DNA from: Tragulus kanchil
Lineage: Eukaryota; Chordata; Mammalia; Artiodactyla; Tragulidae
Assembly: GCA_022376925.1 (NCBI GenBank)
Contig: JAIOJX010000026.1
Span: 202,406,400 to 202,470,399 of the forward strand
Direction: 5' to 3'
Length of the DNA: 64,000 nucleotides
The notes beneath the pieces are model-generated. The model had not been told where the DNA came from, searched no databases, and saw only the letters and a program-made list of their open reading frames with translations. How positions within the stretch are numbered: position 1 is the stretch's first letter; each line of letters starts with the position of its first letter. Shown one piece after another: positions 1 through 10,801 of the stretch. Made by a program: the position numbers and the translations under genes.

Positions 1-636
1 GTCAGGACAAACAAGACAGACATAGTCATGATTCACTACTCTCTTTTGATTTCACATTAATAAAAATCACTGACTTCAACAGTATACATTATGAATTGTA
101 TATACTCCTACATAGAATCCTTAAAGCACTTTCCCAATTATTATGGTTTTTCCTCATTTTTCAATGTGATCTTAAAAGCCCCTGAGTGTGAAGAGAGCGT
201 TGAACTCAGGTGGTCTTTTCTGCGTTGCACAGTGAGTCTTAGAAGGTTTGGACTAGAGCAGGGATTGGCTAGGTTTGGCAATGCTGGGGGATTACTCTTA
301 AGTAGCACAGTATGCAGGTAAAGAGTAACAGGAATTTGTCACCTTGGCAGCACTCAAGAAAGGCCAGGATAGTTAGGCTCTCATTCTGCTACAATGCTTG
401 GGAAATATTGTGAATGGAAGGTGAGTTCCCTTAAAAGTTCCACTTTTTGGAGAACAGGTACATAGAACACTTTTGTAAGAGATGTTCTGAGTGTACCCGT
501 ATTTTATGATCTGTAAATGCTGAACAAGATAAAGCAAATCTAAAATGGAGCATGGAGAACCATGGAAATGCATGCCTGATTATATAAGGGGAGAATGCAT
601 AGGAACTGAACTGATAGAAAAGCTTAATCAGTAATT
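1..636. other. Single-copy sequence, no gene seen
   Basis: AT-rich sequence with no recognised repeat or splice-flanked coding segment. The part from about 275 onward is the start of the first duplicated unit and recurs from 1364. Short open frames here show no coding features. Confidence 0.5.
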
Positions 637-841
637 TGTGTGTGTGCTTAGTCGCTCAGTCGTGTCTGACTCTTTGTGACTCTATGGAATTTTCCAGGCT
701 CCTCTGTCCATGGGGATTCTCAGGCAAGAATACTGGAGTGGGTTGCCATGCCCTTCTCTGAGGGATCTTCCCAACCCAGGGATCAAACCCAGGTTTTCTG
801 CATTGCAGGCAGATTCTTTATCATCTGAGCCACTAGGTTAA
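637..841 (-). mobile_element. Bov-tA SINE
   Basis: Reverse-strand ruminant tRNA-Glu-derived SINE. The 3' part reads in reverse as GCTTAGTCGCTCAGTCGTG, followed by the AAGAATACTGGAGTGGGTTG core and the reverse of a tRNA box B. The head ends at about 840 in a degraded form of the usual CCAGGGAAGCCC. Confidence 0.95.
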
Positions 842-920
842 GCTATAATAACCTATATGCATATTAGTTAATTCAAAAAGTTAAGCTACACATGTATATA
901 TGTTTTCTAGTCATGTATTA

Positions 921-1014
921 AGGCTTATGGGATTTTAGTTGCCTGACCAAGATTGAATCAGGGCCACAGCAGTGAAAATGCTAGTCCTAACCAGTGAACC
1001 CCTAGGGAATTTCC
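921..1014 (-). mobile_element. Short CHR-type tRNA SINE, degraded
   Basis: Reverse-strand tRNA-like head: TTGCCTGACCAAGATTGAA corresponds to a decayed box B, and it ends in CCCTAGGGAATTTCC, a decayed form of the usual CCAGGGAAGTCCC. It is divergent, so an old insertion. Confidence 0.75.
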
Positions 1015-1724
1015 AAAACCAATGTTCTTAACACTGGCAGTTATTGGCTACCTCTGTAACTGACTTGTAGTGGAATGCTATTTCCTGCCTGCTAGCTAGA
1101 ACCTTGGTTCCTAGCTTGGAGCATAGAATCATTGGCTCCTCACCAATGAGGAGATAAGGATGCTTGTCCCTTCCACGGAGTTGAAGGCAGCTAAGTTCAC
1201 AGGGCATACAGTTTCTCGAAGAACTTTAACTGAAGCAATGGTCTCTACCTCTCTGGAGAGTCCCCTCCTTCCTAGCAGAGGAGCAGACTGCCTGGGCCCT
1301 TAGACTCAATGTATTGCCTGACCTGGGAACAAGAAGGGCATCTGCAGCCACCTCCCCAGGTCCTTGGCAATGCTGGGGATTACTGTTAAGTAGCACAGTA
1401 TGCAGGTAAAGAGTAACAGGAATTTGTCACCTTGGCAGCACTCAAGAAAGGCCAGGATAGTTAGGCTCTCATTCTGCTACAATGCTTGGGAAATATTGTG
1501 AATGGAAGGTGAGTTCCCTTAAAAGTTCCACTTTTTGGAGAACAGGTACATAGAACACTTTTGTAAGAGATGTTCTGAGTGTACCCGTATTTTATGATCT
1601 GTAAATGCTGAACAAGATAAAGCAAATCTAAAATGGAGCATGGAGAACCATGGAAATGCATGCCTGATTATATAAGGGGAGAATGCATAGGAACTGAACT
1701 GATAGAAAAGCTTAATCAGTAATT

Positions 1725-1929
1725 TGTGTGTGTGCTTAGTCGCTCAGTCGTGTCTGACTCTTTGTGACTCTATGGAATTTTCCAGGCTCCTCTGTCCATG
1801 GGGATTCTCAGGCAAGAATACTGGAGTGGGTTGCCATGCCCTTCTCTGAGGGATCTTCCCAACCCAGGGATCAAACCCAGGTTTTCTGCATTGCAGGCAG
1901 ATTCTTTATCATCTGAGCCACTAGGTTAA
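1725..1929 (-). mobile_element. Bov-tA SINE, duplicate copy
   Basis: Second copy of the SINE at 637-841 within duplication 1. No base difference was noticed, so it is not an independent insertion. Confidence 0.95.
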
Positions 1930-2008
1930 GCTATAATAACCTATATGCATATTAGTTAATTCAAAAAGTTAAGCTACACATGTATATATGTTTTCTAGTC
2001 ATGTATTA

Positions 2009-2102
2009 AGGCTTATGGGATTTTAGTTGCCTGACCAAGATTGAATCAGGGCCACAGCAGTGAAAATGCTAGTCCTAACCAGTGAACCCCTAGGGAATTT
2101 CC
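2009..2102 (-). mobile_element. Short CHR-type SINE, duplicate copy
   Basis: Duplicate of 921-1014. A third, partial copy (about 27 bases of the head) starts at 3216 because duplication 2 begins inside this element. Confidence 0.75.
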
Positions 2103-2964
2103 AAAACCAATGTTCTTAACACTGGCAGTTATTGGCTACCTCTGTAACTGACTTGTAGTGGAATGCTATTTCCTGCCTGCTAGCTAGAACCTTGGTTCCT
2201 AGCTTGGAGCATAGAATCATTGGCTCCTCACCAATGAGGAGATAAGGATGCTTGTCCCTTCCACGGAGTTGAAGGCAGCTAAGTTCACAGGGCATACAGT
2301 TTCTCGAAGAACTTTAACTGAAGCAATGGTCTCTACCTCTCTGGAGAGTCCCCTCCTTCCTAGCAGAGGAGCAGACTGCCTGGGCCCTTAGACTCAATGT
2401 ATTGCCTGACCTGGGAACAAGAAGGGCATCTGCAGCCACCTCCCCAGGTCCTTGGTCTAAGGACAGGCCGACCCAGCCATTGGCCAGCTTCCTCTGGCAG
2501 CCTGCACAGTGAGCTGGCAATTTTTGAAAGCTTCTCTGTAGGAGGAAGGGGAGAAGGAGGTGGCAGGAAGACATGGGGGAGAGGAGACAGTCAGGCGAGC
2601 TGGGTGCTGCCTCAGCTTCCTTCTGCAGCGACTCTGGCATTCCCGGACAGGATTAATGTTAGAGTTTGTTTTCTCTTACACCTATTTCTTCGCAGCTTTC
2701 TGAAATGATTTCATAAGTATTTACAACAAAGAGAAATGAAAATCAAGGCTGAAACTAGGATGATAGGAGAATCTTCCCCCTTGGTGATACAAGATGCCAA
2801 AATATTACTCTAATTGCTTTCCAGAGCCTACTGTGACGTTTTTCTGTGAAGAGTCCACTAAGCTCTTTTTATAGCATTGGGGGTCACCTTGGTCTCTTTT
2901 CTCCTCCTAGGTCAGGGCAGTCACCCAAAATACCATTTATTTGGGGGATGACTAAGTCATAAGG

Positions 2965-3076
2965 TTCTTTTCTTTTTCTCCTCCTCTACCCCTCCTTTAC
3001 TTTTCTCTCTCTCTCTCTTTTTCTTTTTCTCTTTTCTCCCTCCACCCGCCTCCCTCTCTTTCTTTCCTGTCTCTGG
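2965..3076 (+). repeat. Polypyrimidine tract
   Basis: About 110 bases of nearly pure C/T on the plus strand, including a (CT)n run near 3004-3020. Simple repeat with some capacity for triplex structure. Confidence 0.85.
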
Positions 3077-4103
3077 AAGATAAGCTTACATCAAGGCCAA
3101 AGAAAGGAAAGCTTGACATGAAATACCTCTAGACTCATGTTCCACAGAAAACAGGAAACCCGAGTTCTTCTCACTCAGTCGCTTCAGGAATATATTGCCA
3201 TCTCCGGAGTTCTGCAACCAGTGAACCCCTAGGGAATTTCCAAAACCAATGTTCTTAACACTGGCAGTTATTGGCTACCTCTGTAACTGACTTGTAGTGG
3301 AATGCTATTTCCTGCCTGCTAGCTAGAACCTTGGTTCCTAGCTTGGAGCATAGAATCATTGGCTCCTCACCAATGAGGAGATAAGGATGCTTGTCCCTTC
3401 CACGGAGTTGAAGGCAGCTAAGTTCACAGGGCATACAGTTTCTCGAAGAACTTTAACTGAAGCAATGGTCTCTACCTCTCTGGAGAGTCCCCTCCTTCCT
3501 AGCAGAGGAGCAGACTGCCTGGGCCCTTAGACTCAATGTATTGCCTGACCTGGGAACAAGAAGGGCATCTGCAGCCACCTCCCCAGGTCCTTGGTCTAAG
3601 GACAGGCCGACCCAGCCATTGGCCAGCTTCCTCTGGCAGCCTGCACAGTGAGCTGGCAATTTTTGAAAGCTTCTCTGTAGGAGGAAGGGGAGAAGGAGGT
3701 GGCAGGAAGACATGGGGGAGAGGAGACAGTCAGGCGAGCTGGGTGCTGCCTCAGCTTCCTTCTGCAGCGACTCTGGCATTCCCGGACAGGATTAATGTTA
3801 GAGTTTGTTTTCTCTTACACCTATTTCTTCGCAGCTTTCTGAAATGATTTCATAAGTATTTACAACAAAGAGAAATGAAAATCAAGGCTGAAACTAGGAT
3901 GATAGGAGAATCTTCCCCCTTGGTGATACAAGATGCCAAAATATTACTCTAATTGCTTTCCAGAGCCTACTGTGACGTTTTTCTGTGAAGAGTCCACTAA
4001 GCTCTTTTTATAGCATTGGGGGTCACCTTGGTCTCTTTTCTCCTCCTAGGTCAGGGCAGTCACCCAAAATACCATTTATTTGGGGGATGACTAAGTCATA
4101 AGG

Positions 4104-4215
4104 TTCTTTTCTTTTTCTCCTCCTCTACCCCTCCTTTACTTTTCTCTCTCTCTCTCTTTTTCTTTTTCTCTTTTCTCCCTCCACCCGCCTCCCTCTCTTT
4201 CTTTCCTGTCTCTGG
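4104..4215 (+). repeat. Polypyrimidine tract, duplicate copy
   Basis: Duplicate of 2965-3076. No length change in the (CT)n run, which argues that little or no time separates the copies. Confidence 0.85.
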
Positions 4216-4345
4216 AAGATAAGCTTACATCAAGGCCAAAGAAAGGAAAGCTTGACATGAAATACCTCTAGACTCATGTTCCACAGAAAACAGGAAACCC
4301 GAGTTCTTCTCACTCAGTCGCTTCAGGAATATATTGCCATCTCCG

Positions 4346-4825
4346 AGTCTGTTAGAATGAAATCAGCCAGTGTGGAAGATTCTGACAGCTCCAAGATTTT
4401 AGTTTCTAGAATTGGAAAGGTAAAAAGGGCCCCAAAATAGTTACACCATTTTAAGACTCAAATCTTTGCAGGATCAACATTAAAATATACCAAGAAGTAG
4501 AAAAAAAAAAAAGAAAAAATTAATTGATATGTAAAAATACTTATTTTCAATGTCTTCTAATAGCAAATACCTTTTTTTATAGATAGTTGTTTCTCAAAAT
4601 TGACTGAGTTTCTTTCGAACCCTAAATCTTTCTAGACTAGTACTAATTTGGGTTATATTGTAGGAAAAAAACCTGTAAGAAAGTAAATGGAGTGTATAGC
4701 TTCTAGAATAAAAAGATTCAGGTAAAACTAAGTACCAAAGCAGTGAAGAGGTAGTGTAAACATAAATACATTAAAAATGAACTATCTTTACAGTCTCTTC
4801 TAGCTTCTCTGAAGCCTAAACTATA
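4346..4825. other. Single-copy AT-rich sequence
   Basis: No recognised element apart from an A-rich run near 4501-4520. No splice-flanked open frame. Confidence 0.5.
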
Positions 4826-4900
4826 ATATGTCTTCCCTGAGGGCAGAGATCTTGTCTGTCTTGTTCAGAGCTCTGGGTGAGCACCTTGTACATAATAATA
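4826..4900 (+). mobile_element. L2 LINE 3' end fragment
   Basis: Contains GAGGGCAGAGATCTTGTCTG followed by a decayed 'gagcaccttgtacataat' segment. This is the typical L2 3' terminal signature (gene-desert L2 tail). Confidence 0.75.
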
Positions 4901-4985
4901 TATAGGAATACATATATCTATGTATATATACTTATGTGTAATAATTATATATATACATACATATGTAGTAAACATATGTCAATAG
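4895..4985. repeat. AT-rich low-complexity block
   Basis: Alternating TA/TATG sequence. The boundary of duplication 3 falls inside it, and its end is repeated at 6014-6075. Confidence 0.8.
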
Positions 4986-5554
4986 TATATGTTTAATGGA
5001 TCAATGAAAACAAAAGGGCTTGGGGAAGACATGCAAAGTGTAATTATAAGAACAATTCTTGGTTAACAAAACAGAGGGTATTGATAAAGGCAGAAAGAAT
5101 TTAAAGAAAATCTTAGTGTCCATTTTCCACTGCTTTAAATAGGACTGACATGGCAACCCAGAAAAGTGAAGGACTAGAACCCAAGGTCTAAATGAATTAA
5201 AATACTGTAACACAAGCAATGAAACAATGTTTTTGTTTGGTCAAGCTTGGTAGAAACTAGATTTGAGCACAGAACTCTAAACTGGGTTCTAGTTTTTGAT
5301 GACTGGTTTGGCACTTTTATGATGCTAAATGTAAATAATCTTTTAATATCCTTGTAACAACAAGAAAATAGTTATATCAGTGTTTTATTGAAAAATGTGT
5401 TTAATGGAATTGTAAAGCTTAAGGAGTTGAGAGATATCAAAGACATCTATGGCACTTAATTGATGGAGGTAGATTATCGAATTTCTCATTTATCTCCAGG
5501 TGAGTAAGAAAAGCTTCCAGAAACTATTTTTGATTTTCATGAGGAAATAGAATT

Positions 5555-5791
5555 TGTATTAGTTTATTAGTACTGTCATAACAAAATGCCACAAACTTAG
5601 TAAGCAATAGAAATGTATTGCCTCACAGTTCCAGAAGCTAGAAGTTTCAGAGGAAGGGGTCACTAAAGTTGGCTCCTGCTGAGGACTTTGAAGGACTGAT
5701 CTGATCCGGGCCTCCTGGGCTTGTGCATGGCCCTCTTCTCTGTCATCCCTCTGTATTTATCTTCTAAATTTGCCCTTCTTATGAGGACATT
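5555..5791 (-). mobile_element. MLT1-type (ERVL-MaLR) solo LTR, distal part
   Basis: Reverse-strand LTR end: TGTATTAGTTTATTAGTACTG, then 'cataacaaaatgccacaaact' and TCACAGTTCCAGAAGCTAGA, the recognised MLT1 3' end in reverse. It is interrupted by a Bov-tA insertion. The remainder of the LTR lies after the SINE at 7103-7250 once the duplication is collapsed. Non-coding remnant. Confidence 0.75.
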
Positions 5792-6011
5792 GTGTATGTG
5801 TTCAGTCACTCAGCTGTGTGTGACTCTTTGCCACCCCATGAACTGTAGCCTGCCAGGTTCCTCTGTCCATGGAACTTCCAAGTCAAGAATACTGGAGTGG
5901 GTGGCCATTTCCTCCTCCAGGGTAGCTTTCTGACCTAGGGATCAAAGCCTCATCTCTTGTCTCCTGCATTGGCAGATGGGTTTTTTACCACTAGCACAAC
6001 CTGGGAAGCCC
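5792..6011 (-). mobile_element. Bov-tA SINE inserted in the LTR
   Basis: Complete reverse-strand Bov-tA. The left target-site duplication is TTATGAGGACATT at 5779-5791. The matching right one, TTATAAGGACATT (12 of 13), is intact only after copy 2, at 7104-7116. This shows which copy has the genuine right flank. Confidence 0.9.
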
Positions 6012-6645
6012 TTTATATATACTTATGTGTAATAATTATATATATACATACATATGTAGTAAACATATGTCAATAGTATATGTTTAATGGATCAATGAAA
6101 ACAAAAGGGCTTGGGGAAGACATGCAAAGTGTAATTATAAGAACAATTCTTGGTTAACAAAACAGAGGGTATTGATAAAGGCAGAAAGAATTTAAAGAAA
6201 ATCTTAGTGTCCATTTTCCACTGCTTTAAATAGGACTGACATGGCAACCCAGAAAAGTGAAGGACTAGAACCCAAGGTCTAAATGAATTAAAATACTGTA
6301 ACACAAGCAATGAAACAATGTTTTTGTTTGGTCAAGCTTGGTAGAAACTAGATTTGAGCACAGAACTCTAAACTGGGTTCTAGTTTTTGATGACTGGTTT
6401 GGCACTTTTATGATGCTAAATGTAAATAATCTTTTAATATCCTTGTAACAACAAGAAAATAGTTATATCAGTGTTTTATTGAAAAATGTGTTTAATGGAA
6501 TTGTAAAGCTTAAGGAGTTGAGAGATATCAAAGACATCTATGGCACTTAATTGATGGAGGTAGATTATCGAATTTCTCATTTATCTCCAGGTGAGTAAGA
6601 AAAGCTTCCAGAAACTATTTTTGATTTTCATGAGGAAATAGAATT

Positions 6646-6882
6646 TGTATTAGTTTATTAGTACTGTCATAACAAAATGCCACAAACTTAGTAAGCAATA
6701 GAAATGTATTGCCTCACAGTTCCAGAAGCTAGAAGTTTCAGAGGAAGGGGTCACTAAAGTTGGCTCCTGCTGAGGACTTTGAAGGACTGATCTGATCCGG
6801 GCCTCCTGGGCTTGTGCATGGCCCTCTTCTCTGTCATCCCTCTGTATTTATCTTCTAAATTTGCCCTTCTTATGAGGACATT
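6646..6882 (-). mobile_element. MLT1-type LTR, duplicate copy
   Basis: Duplicate of 5555-5791 in duplication 3. Confidence 0.75.
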
Positions 6883-7102
6883 GTGTATGTGTTCAGTCAC
6901 TCAGCTGTGTGTGACTCTTTGCCACCCCATGAACTGTAGCCTGCCAGGTTCCTCTGTCCATGGAACTTCCAAGTCAAGAATACTGGAGTGGGTGGCCATT
7001 TCCTCCTCCAGGGTAGCTTTCTGACCTAGGGATCAAAGCCTCATCTCTTGTCTCCTGCATTGGCAGATGGGTTTTTTACCACTAGCACAACCTGGGAAGC
7101 CC
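6883..7102 (-). mobile_element. Bov-tA SINE, duplicate copy
   Basis: Duplicate of 5792-6011. This copy has the intact right target-site duplication (7104-7116) and continues into the rest of the LTR. Confidence 0.9.
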
Positions 7103-7250
7103 TTTATAAGGACATTAGTAAATTGGATTAGGAACCACCTCATTTTAACTTGGTTATCTTGTTAAAGACTGAATCTCCAAATACACATTATGAGGTTCAA
7201 AAGTTTGAGCTTCAATATAATAATTTGAGGACACAGGTCAATTCATGACA
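7103..7250 (-). mobile_element. MLT1-type LTR, proximal part
   Basis: Continues the LTR on the other side of the SINE: 'aaattggattaggaaccacc', CTCATTTTAACTTGGTTATC, 'aaagactgaatctccaaat', and an end near 'cacaggtcaattcatgaca'. All of these are typical MLT1 reverse-strand segments. Confidence 0.75.
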
Positions 7251-7852
7251 GAGGTTTTTCCTTTTCAGTGAAGCTTCAGTTATGTCTGATATGGACAATC
7301 CCAACAGGATGGTCTCTAAGGTATATTTTTTTACTTTGTTGAAACCATTTGTAAATTCTAGGACACAAAATATTGCAAGAAATCTATCACACTAGAGAAT
7401 ATCAGGTGAGACAGAGAGGTCTGGCACACGAGAATATGTTTTTAAAAAGATGGGAATATATTAGAAGTGAGAAGTAAGTAGTAACTGAGAGAAAAAAATA
7501 CTGCTCAACATATGTAATAAAGCTTTAGGAGCTAGATGGCTGAGAGGATGTCTAACACAGCATCAAAGAGTTTGCAACTAAATAATAATAACAATCTGTA
7601 AATGAATTTCTCCAAAGAACATCAATATAATTGCTTTCTCTTCCAACAACTTAACCTCAAATATTAAATGTTACATAGTAAGAACCAGGACCTGGCACTT
7701 ACCATATACAAGGCCTTGCTTATCAACTTTGACAAAGCAGTCATATCTAATTTATTTGTCTATTAGTCAGCTTACGTAAAGGAAAACCAAACAACCTTTC
7801 TCAGGGCGCATTAAATCAGTCAAAAATAAGCATTTTCTACTTTTGCCCTTGC
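7251..7852. other. Single-copy AT-rich sequence and corrupted seam
   Basis: 7251-7780 shows no recognised repeat or gene and is repeated as 8330-8861. 7781-7852 is the noisy seam of duplication 4. Confidence 0.5.
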
Positions 7853-7961
7853 TAGGACTTTGAGGCTGATCTGATCCGGGCCTCCTGGGCTTGTGCATGG
7901 CCCTCTTCTCTGTCATCCCTCTGTATTTATCTTCTAAATTTGCCCTTCTTATGAGGACATT
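7853..7961 (-). mobile_element. MLT1-type LTR, third partial copy
   Basis: Third appearance of the LTR segment next to the SINE (compare 5683-5791 and 6774-6882), truncated at the seam of duplication 4. Confidence 0.75.
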
Positions 7962-8181
7962 GTGTATGTGTTCAGTCACTCAGCTGTGTGTGACTCTTTG
8001 CCACCCCATGAACTGTAGCCTGCCAGGTTCCTCTGTCCATGGAACTTCCAAGTCAAGAATACTGGAGTGGGTGGCCATTTCCTCCTCCAGGGTAGCTTTC
8101 TGACCTAGGGATCAAAGCCTCATCTCTTGTCTCCTGCATTGGCAGATGGGTTTTTTACCACTAGCACAACCTGGGAAGCCC
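7962..8181 (-). mobile_element. Bov-tA SINE, third copy
   Basis: Third copy of the SINE at 5792-6011, produced by overlapping duplications 3 and 4. Confidence 0.9.
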
Positions 8182-8329
8182 TTTATAAGGACATTAGTAA
8201 ATTGGATTAGGAACCACCTCATTTTAACTTGGTTATCTTGTTAAAGACTGAATCTCCAAATACACATTATGAGGTTCAAAAGTTTGAGCTTCAATATAAT
8301 AATTTGAGGACACAGGTCAATTCATGACA
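8182..8329 (-). mobile_element. MLT1-type LTR proximal part, duplicate
   Basis: Duplicate of 7103-7250. Confidence 0.75.
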
Positions 8330-9340
8330 GAGGTTTTTCCTTTTCAGTGAAGCTTCAGTTATGTCTGATATGGACAATCCCAACAGGATGGTCTCTAAGG
8401 TATATTTTTTTACTTTGTTGAAACCATTTGTAAATTCTAGGACACAAAATATTGCAAGAAATCTATCACACTAGAGAATATCAGGTGAGACAGAGAGGTC
8501 TGGCACACGAGAATATGTTTTTAAAAAGATGGGAATATATTAGAAGTGAGAAGTAAGTAGTAACTGAGAGAAAAAAATACTGCTCAACATATGTAATAAA
8601 GCTTTAGGAGCTAGATGGCTGAGAGGATGTCTAACACAGCATCAAAGAGTTTGCAACTAAATAATAATAACAATCTGTAAATGAATTTCTCCAAAGAACA
8701 TCAATATAATTGCTTTCTCTTCCAACAACTTAACCTCAAATATTAAATGTTACATAGTAAGAACCAGGACCTGGCACTTACCATATACAAGGCCTTGCTT
8801 ATCAACTTTGACAAAGCAGTCATATCTAATTTATTTGTCTATTAGTCAGCTTCTACGTAAAAGGACCCACACCTTCTCACCTTACCACTAATAATATGCT
8901 GAAACCATTGCTAATAATTAGTCTTCCAGGGCAAAGGGAACATTAAATCAGTCATTTGAGAATAACCCTCAGACTTAATCTCAGTTAGATGGAATTATAA
9001 AATCTGATATCTTGACAGTCAGCTCTCATGTTACGTGTTTTGTTCATTTCTAAAAATCAGAACAATGAGAATTTCTAACAATGTCTTTCCTTCTAAAGTC
9101 ATTATCTTTCAAATAACAGGTTCAGAATTAGTGCTGAAACTCCCCCTGATTTTTTTTTTTATATTATCATCATCAACAGCTAGCATGAATTGAGCACCTG
9201 TATGTATAGGCATTATGATAAGAATGCAGATATAGGAAATTATGTTTTCCTTTAATAAGTACCTATTATATAGGACAGACAACTATACTGAATACCTTAT
9301 AATTAAAAGGGGAAAGAATATAAAAATTATATATATATAT

Positions 9341-9424
9341 GAAACTGAATCACTTTGCTGTGCACTGAAATCTACTACTATATTGTAAACTAACTATACT
9401 TCAATTAAAAATACAATAAAAAAG
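9341..9424 (+). mobile_element. LINE-1 3' end fragment
   Basis: Plus-strand L1 terminal sequence: 'gaatcactttgctgtgcac', 'ttgtaaactaactatacttcaat', then an A-rich tail. Confidence 0.85.
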
Positions 9425-9587
9425 AAATACTTTCATTTAGTCTCCCCATCTTACCCCATCCCCAGGAACTTGGAGCACCTCTCCCTGTTATACTTTATAG
9501 CGCCTTGTGTTTTTTCAAATGGTGATTGTAAATCTGTAACCACATATTGGTATAGCTATTTAATTAATGTTCTTAACATTAATTAAG

Positions 9588-9700
9588 ATTCTCCTGGACT
9601 ATGACATCTATGAGAACACTGACCTTCTCTCTCTTTTGCTTTTGATTTATACCCTCAGGACTTAGCTCTGGGAAGGTTATCAATAAATCCTATTGAAACA
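9588..9700 (+). mobile_element. L2 LINE 3' end fragment
   Basis: Decayed L2 tail: 'ctatgagaacactgacc...', ending 'ggttatcaataaatcctattgaa'. Confidence 0.6.
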
Positions 9701-10439
9701 AATGATAGATATTAGAAAAAAAAGGATGTCTAACACAGCATCAAAGAGTTTGCAACTAAATAATAATAACAATCTGTAAATGAATTTCTCCAAAGAACAT
9801 CAATATAATTGCTTTCTCTTCCAACAACTTAACCTCAAATATTAAATGTTACATAGTAAGAACCAGGACCTGGCACTTACCATATACAAGGCCTTGCTTA
9901 TCAACTTTGACAAAGCAGTCATATCTAATTTATTTGTCTATTAGTCAGCTTCTACGTAAAAGGACCCACACCTTCTCACCTTACCACTAATAATATGCTG
10001 AAACCATTGCTAATAATTAGTCTTCCAGGGCAAAGGGAACATTAAATCAGTCATTTGAGAATAACCCTCAGACTTAATCTCAGTTAGATGGAATTATAAA
10101 ATCTGATATCTTGACAGTCAGCTCTCATGTTACGTGTTTTGTTCATTTCTAAAAATCAGAACAATGAGAATTTCTAACAATGTCTTTCCTTCTAAAGTCA
10201 TTATCTTTCAAATAACAGGTTCAGAATTATTGCCGAAACTCCCCCTGGTATTTTTTTTTATCTTATCATCATCAACAGCTAGCATGAATTGAGCACCTGT
10301 ATGTATAGGCATTATGATAAGAATGCAGATATAGGAAATTATGTTTTCCTTTAATAAGTACCTATTATATAGGACAGACAACTATACTGAATACCTTATA
10401 ATTAAAAGGGGAAAGAATATAAAAATTATATATATATAT

Positions 10440-10523
10440 GAAACTGAATCACTTTGCTGTGCACTGAAATCTACTACTATATTGTAAACTAACTATACTT
10501 CAATTAAAAATACAATAAAAAAG
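10440..10523 (+). mobile_element. LINE-1 3' end fragment, duplicate
   Basis: Duplicate of 9341-9424 in duplication 5. Confidence 0.85.
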
Positions 10524-10686
10524 AAATACTTTCATTTAGTCTCCCCATCTTACCCCATCCCCAGGAACTTGGAGCACCTCTCCCTGTTATACTTTATAGC
10601 GCCTTGTGTTTTTTCAAATGGTGATTGTAAATCTGTAACCACATATTGGTATAGCTATTTAATTAATGTTCTTAACATTAATTAAG

Positions 10687-10799
10687 ATTCTCCTGGACTA
10701 TGACATCTATGAGAACACTGACCTTCTCTCTCTTTTGCTTTTGATTTATACCCTCAGGACTTAGCTCTGGGAAGGTTATCAATAAATCCTATTGAAACA
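10687..10799 (+). mobile_element. L2 3' end fragment, duplicate
   Basis: Duplicate of 9588-9700 in duplication 5. Confidence 0.6.
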
Positions 10800-10801
10800 A
10801 A

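Larger units (their letters stand above)
275..2455. repeat. Tandem duplication 1 (275-1367 and 1364-2455)
   Basis: Two head-to-tail copies of about 1.09 kb, offset 1088-1089. The junction at 1364-1367 shares TTGG between the end of copy 1 and the start of copy 2. I saw only a one-base G-run difference and one substitution, both within the first 20 bases. The unit contains a Bov-tA SINE and a short CHR SINE in the same positions, so the copies post-date both insertions. An unmerged contig overlap is the likeliest cause. Confidence 0.95.
2077..4345. repeat. Tandem duplication 2 (2077-3206 and 3216-4345)
   Basis: Copies of about 1.13 kb, offset 1139. Nine or ten bases (about 3207-3215, GAGTTCTGC) lie between the copies and match neither expected flank. 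The unit starts inside copy 2 of duplication 1, so 989-1367, 2077-2455 and 3216-3594 are one sequence present three times. It contains a polypyrimidine tract, identical in both copies as far as I compared. Confidence 0.95.
4923..7108. repeat. Tandem duplication 3 (4923-6017 and 6014-7108)
   Basis: Copies of about 1.09 kb, constant offset 1091. The junction has four bases of shared sequence (TATA, 6014-6017) and falls inside the right target-site duplication of a Bov-tA SINE. The unit contains part of an LTR and the SINE inserted into it. Confidence 0.95.
6772..8861. repeat. Tandem duplication 4 (6772-7780 and 7853-8861)
   Basis: Offset 1079-1081. Copy 1 runs cleanly to about 7780. Then 7781-7852 is a scrambled, shortened imitation of the sequence that follows copy 2 (8862-8960): it keeps fragments such as ATTAAATCAGTCA. 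Copy 2 starts with 'aggactttga' plus a 2-base deletion relative to copy 1. Corrupted sequence at the seam is expected at a low-quality contig end. Confidence 0.9.
8624..10801. repeat. Tandem duplication 5 (8624-9702 and 9723-10801)
   Basis: Offset 1099. The copies differ mainly around 9128-9172 versus 10227-10271: a T-run region plus nearby substitutions. The roughly 20 bases at 9703-9722 replace the genuine flank seen after copy 2. The unit holds an L1 tail and an L2 tail. Confidence 0.93.

Noticed and set aside
2314..3847. Identical 108- and 103-codon frames in two copies taken as conserved coding genes
   Set aside because: Conservation is explained by whole-unit duplication; non-coding flanks are equally identical. 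The two frames also overlap on opposite strands.
5555..8329. Endogenous retrovirus with internal coding region
   Set aside because: Only LTR-type sequence of a non-autonomous MaLR element is visible; no gag, pol or env homology was seen.
275..10801. Satellite DNA or CRISPR-like array
   Set aside because: Each period is used only once or twice, units are unrelated to one another, and the host is a mammal.
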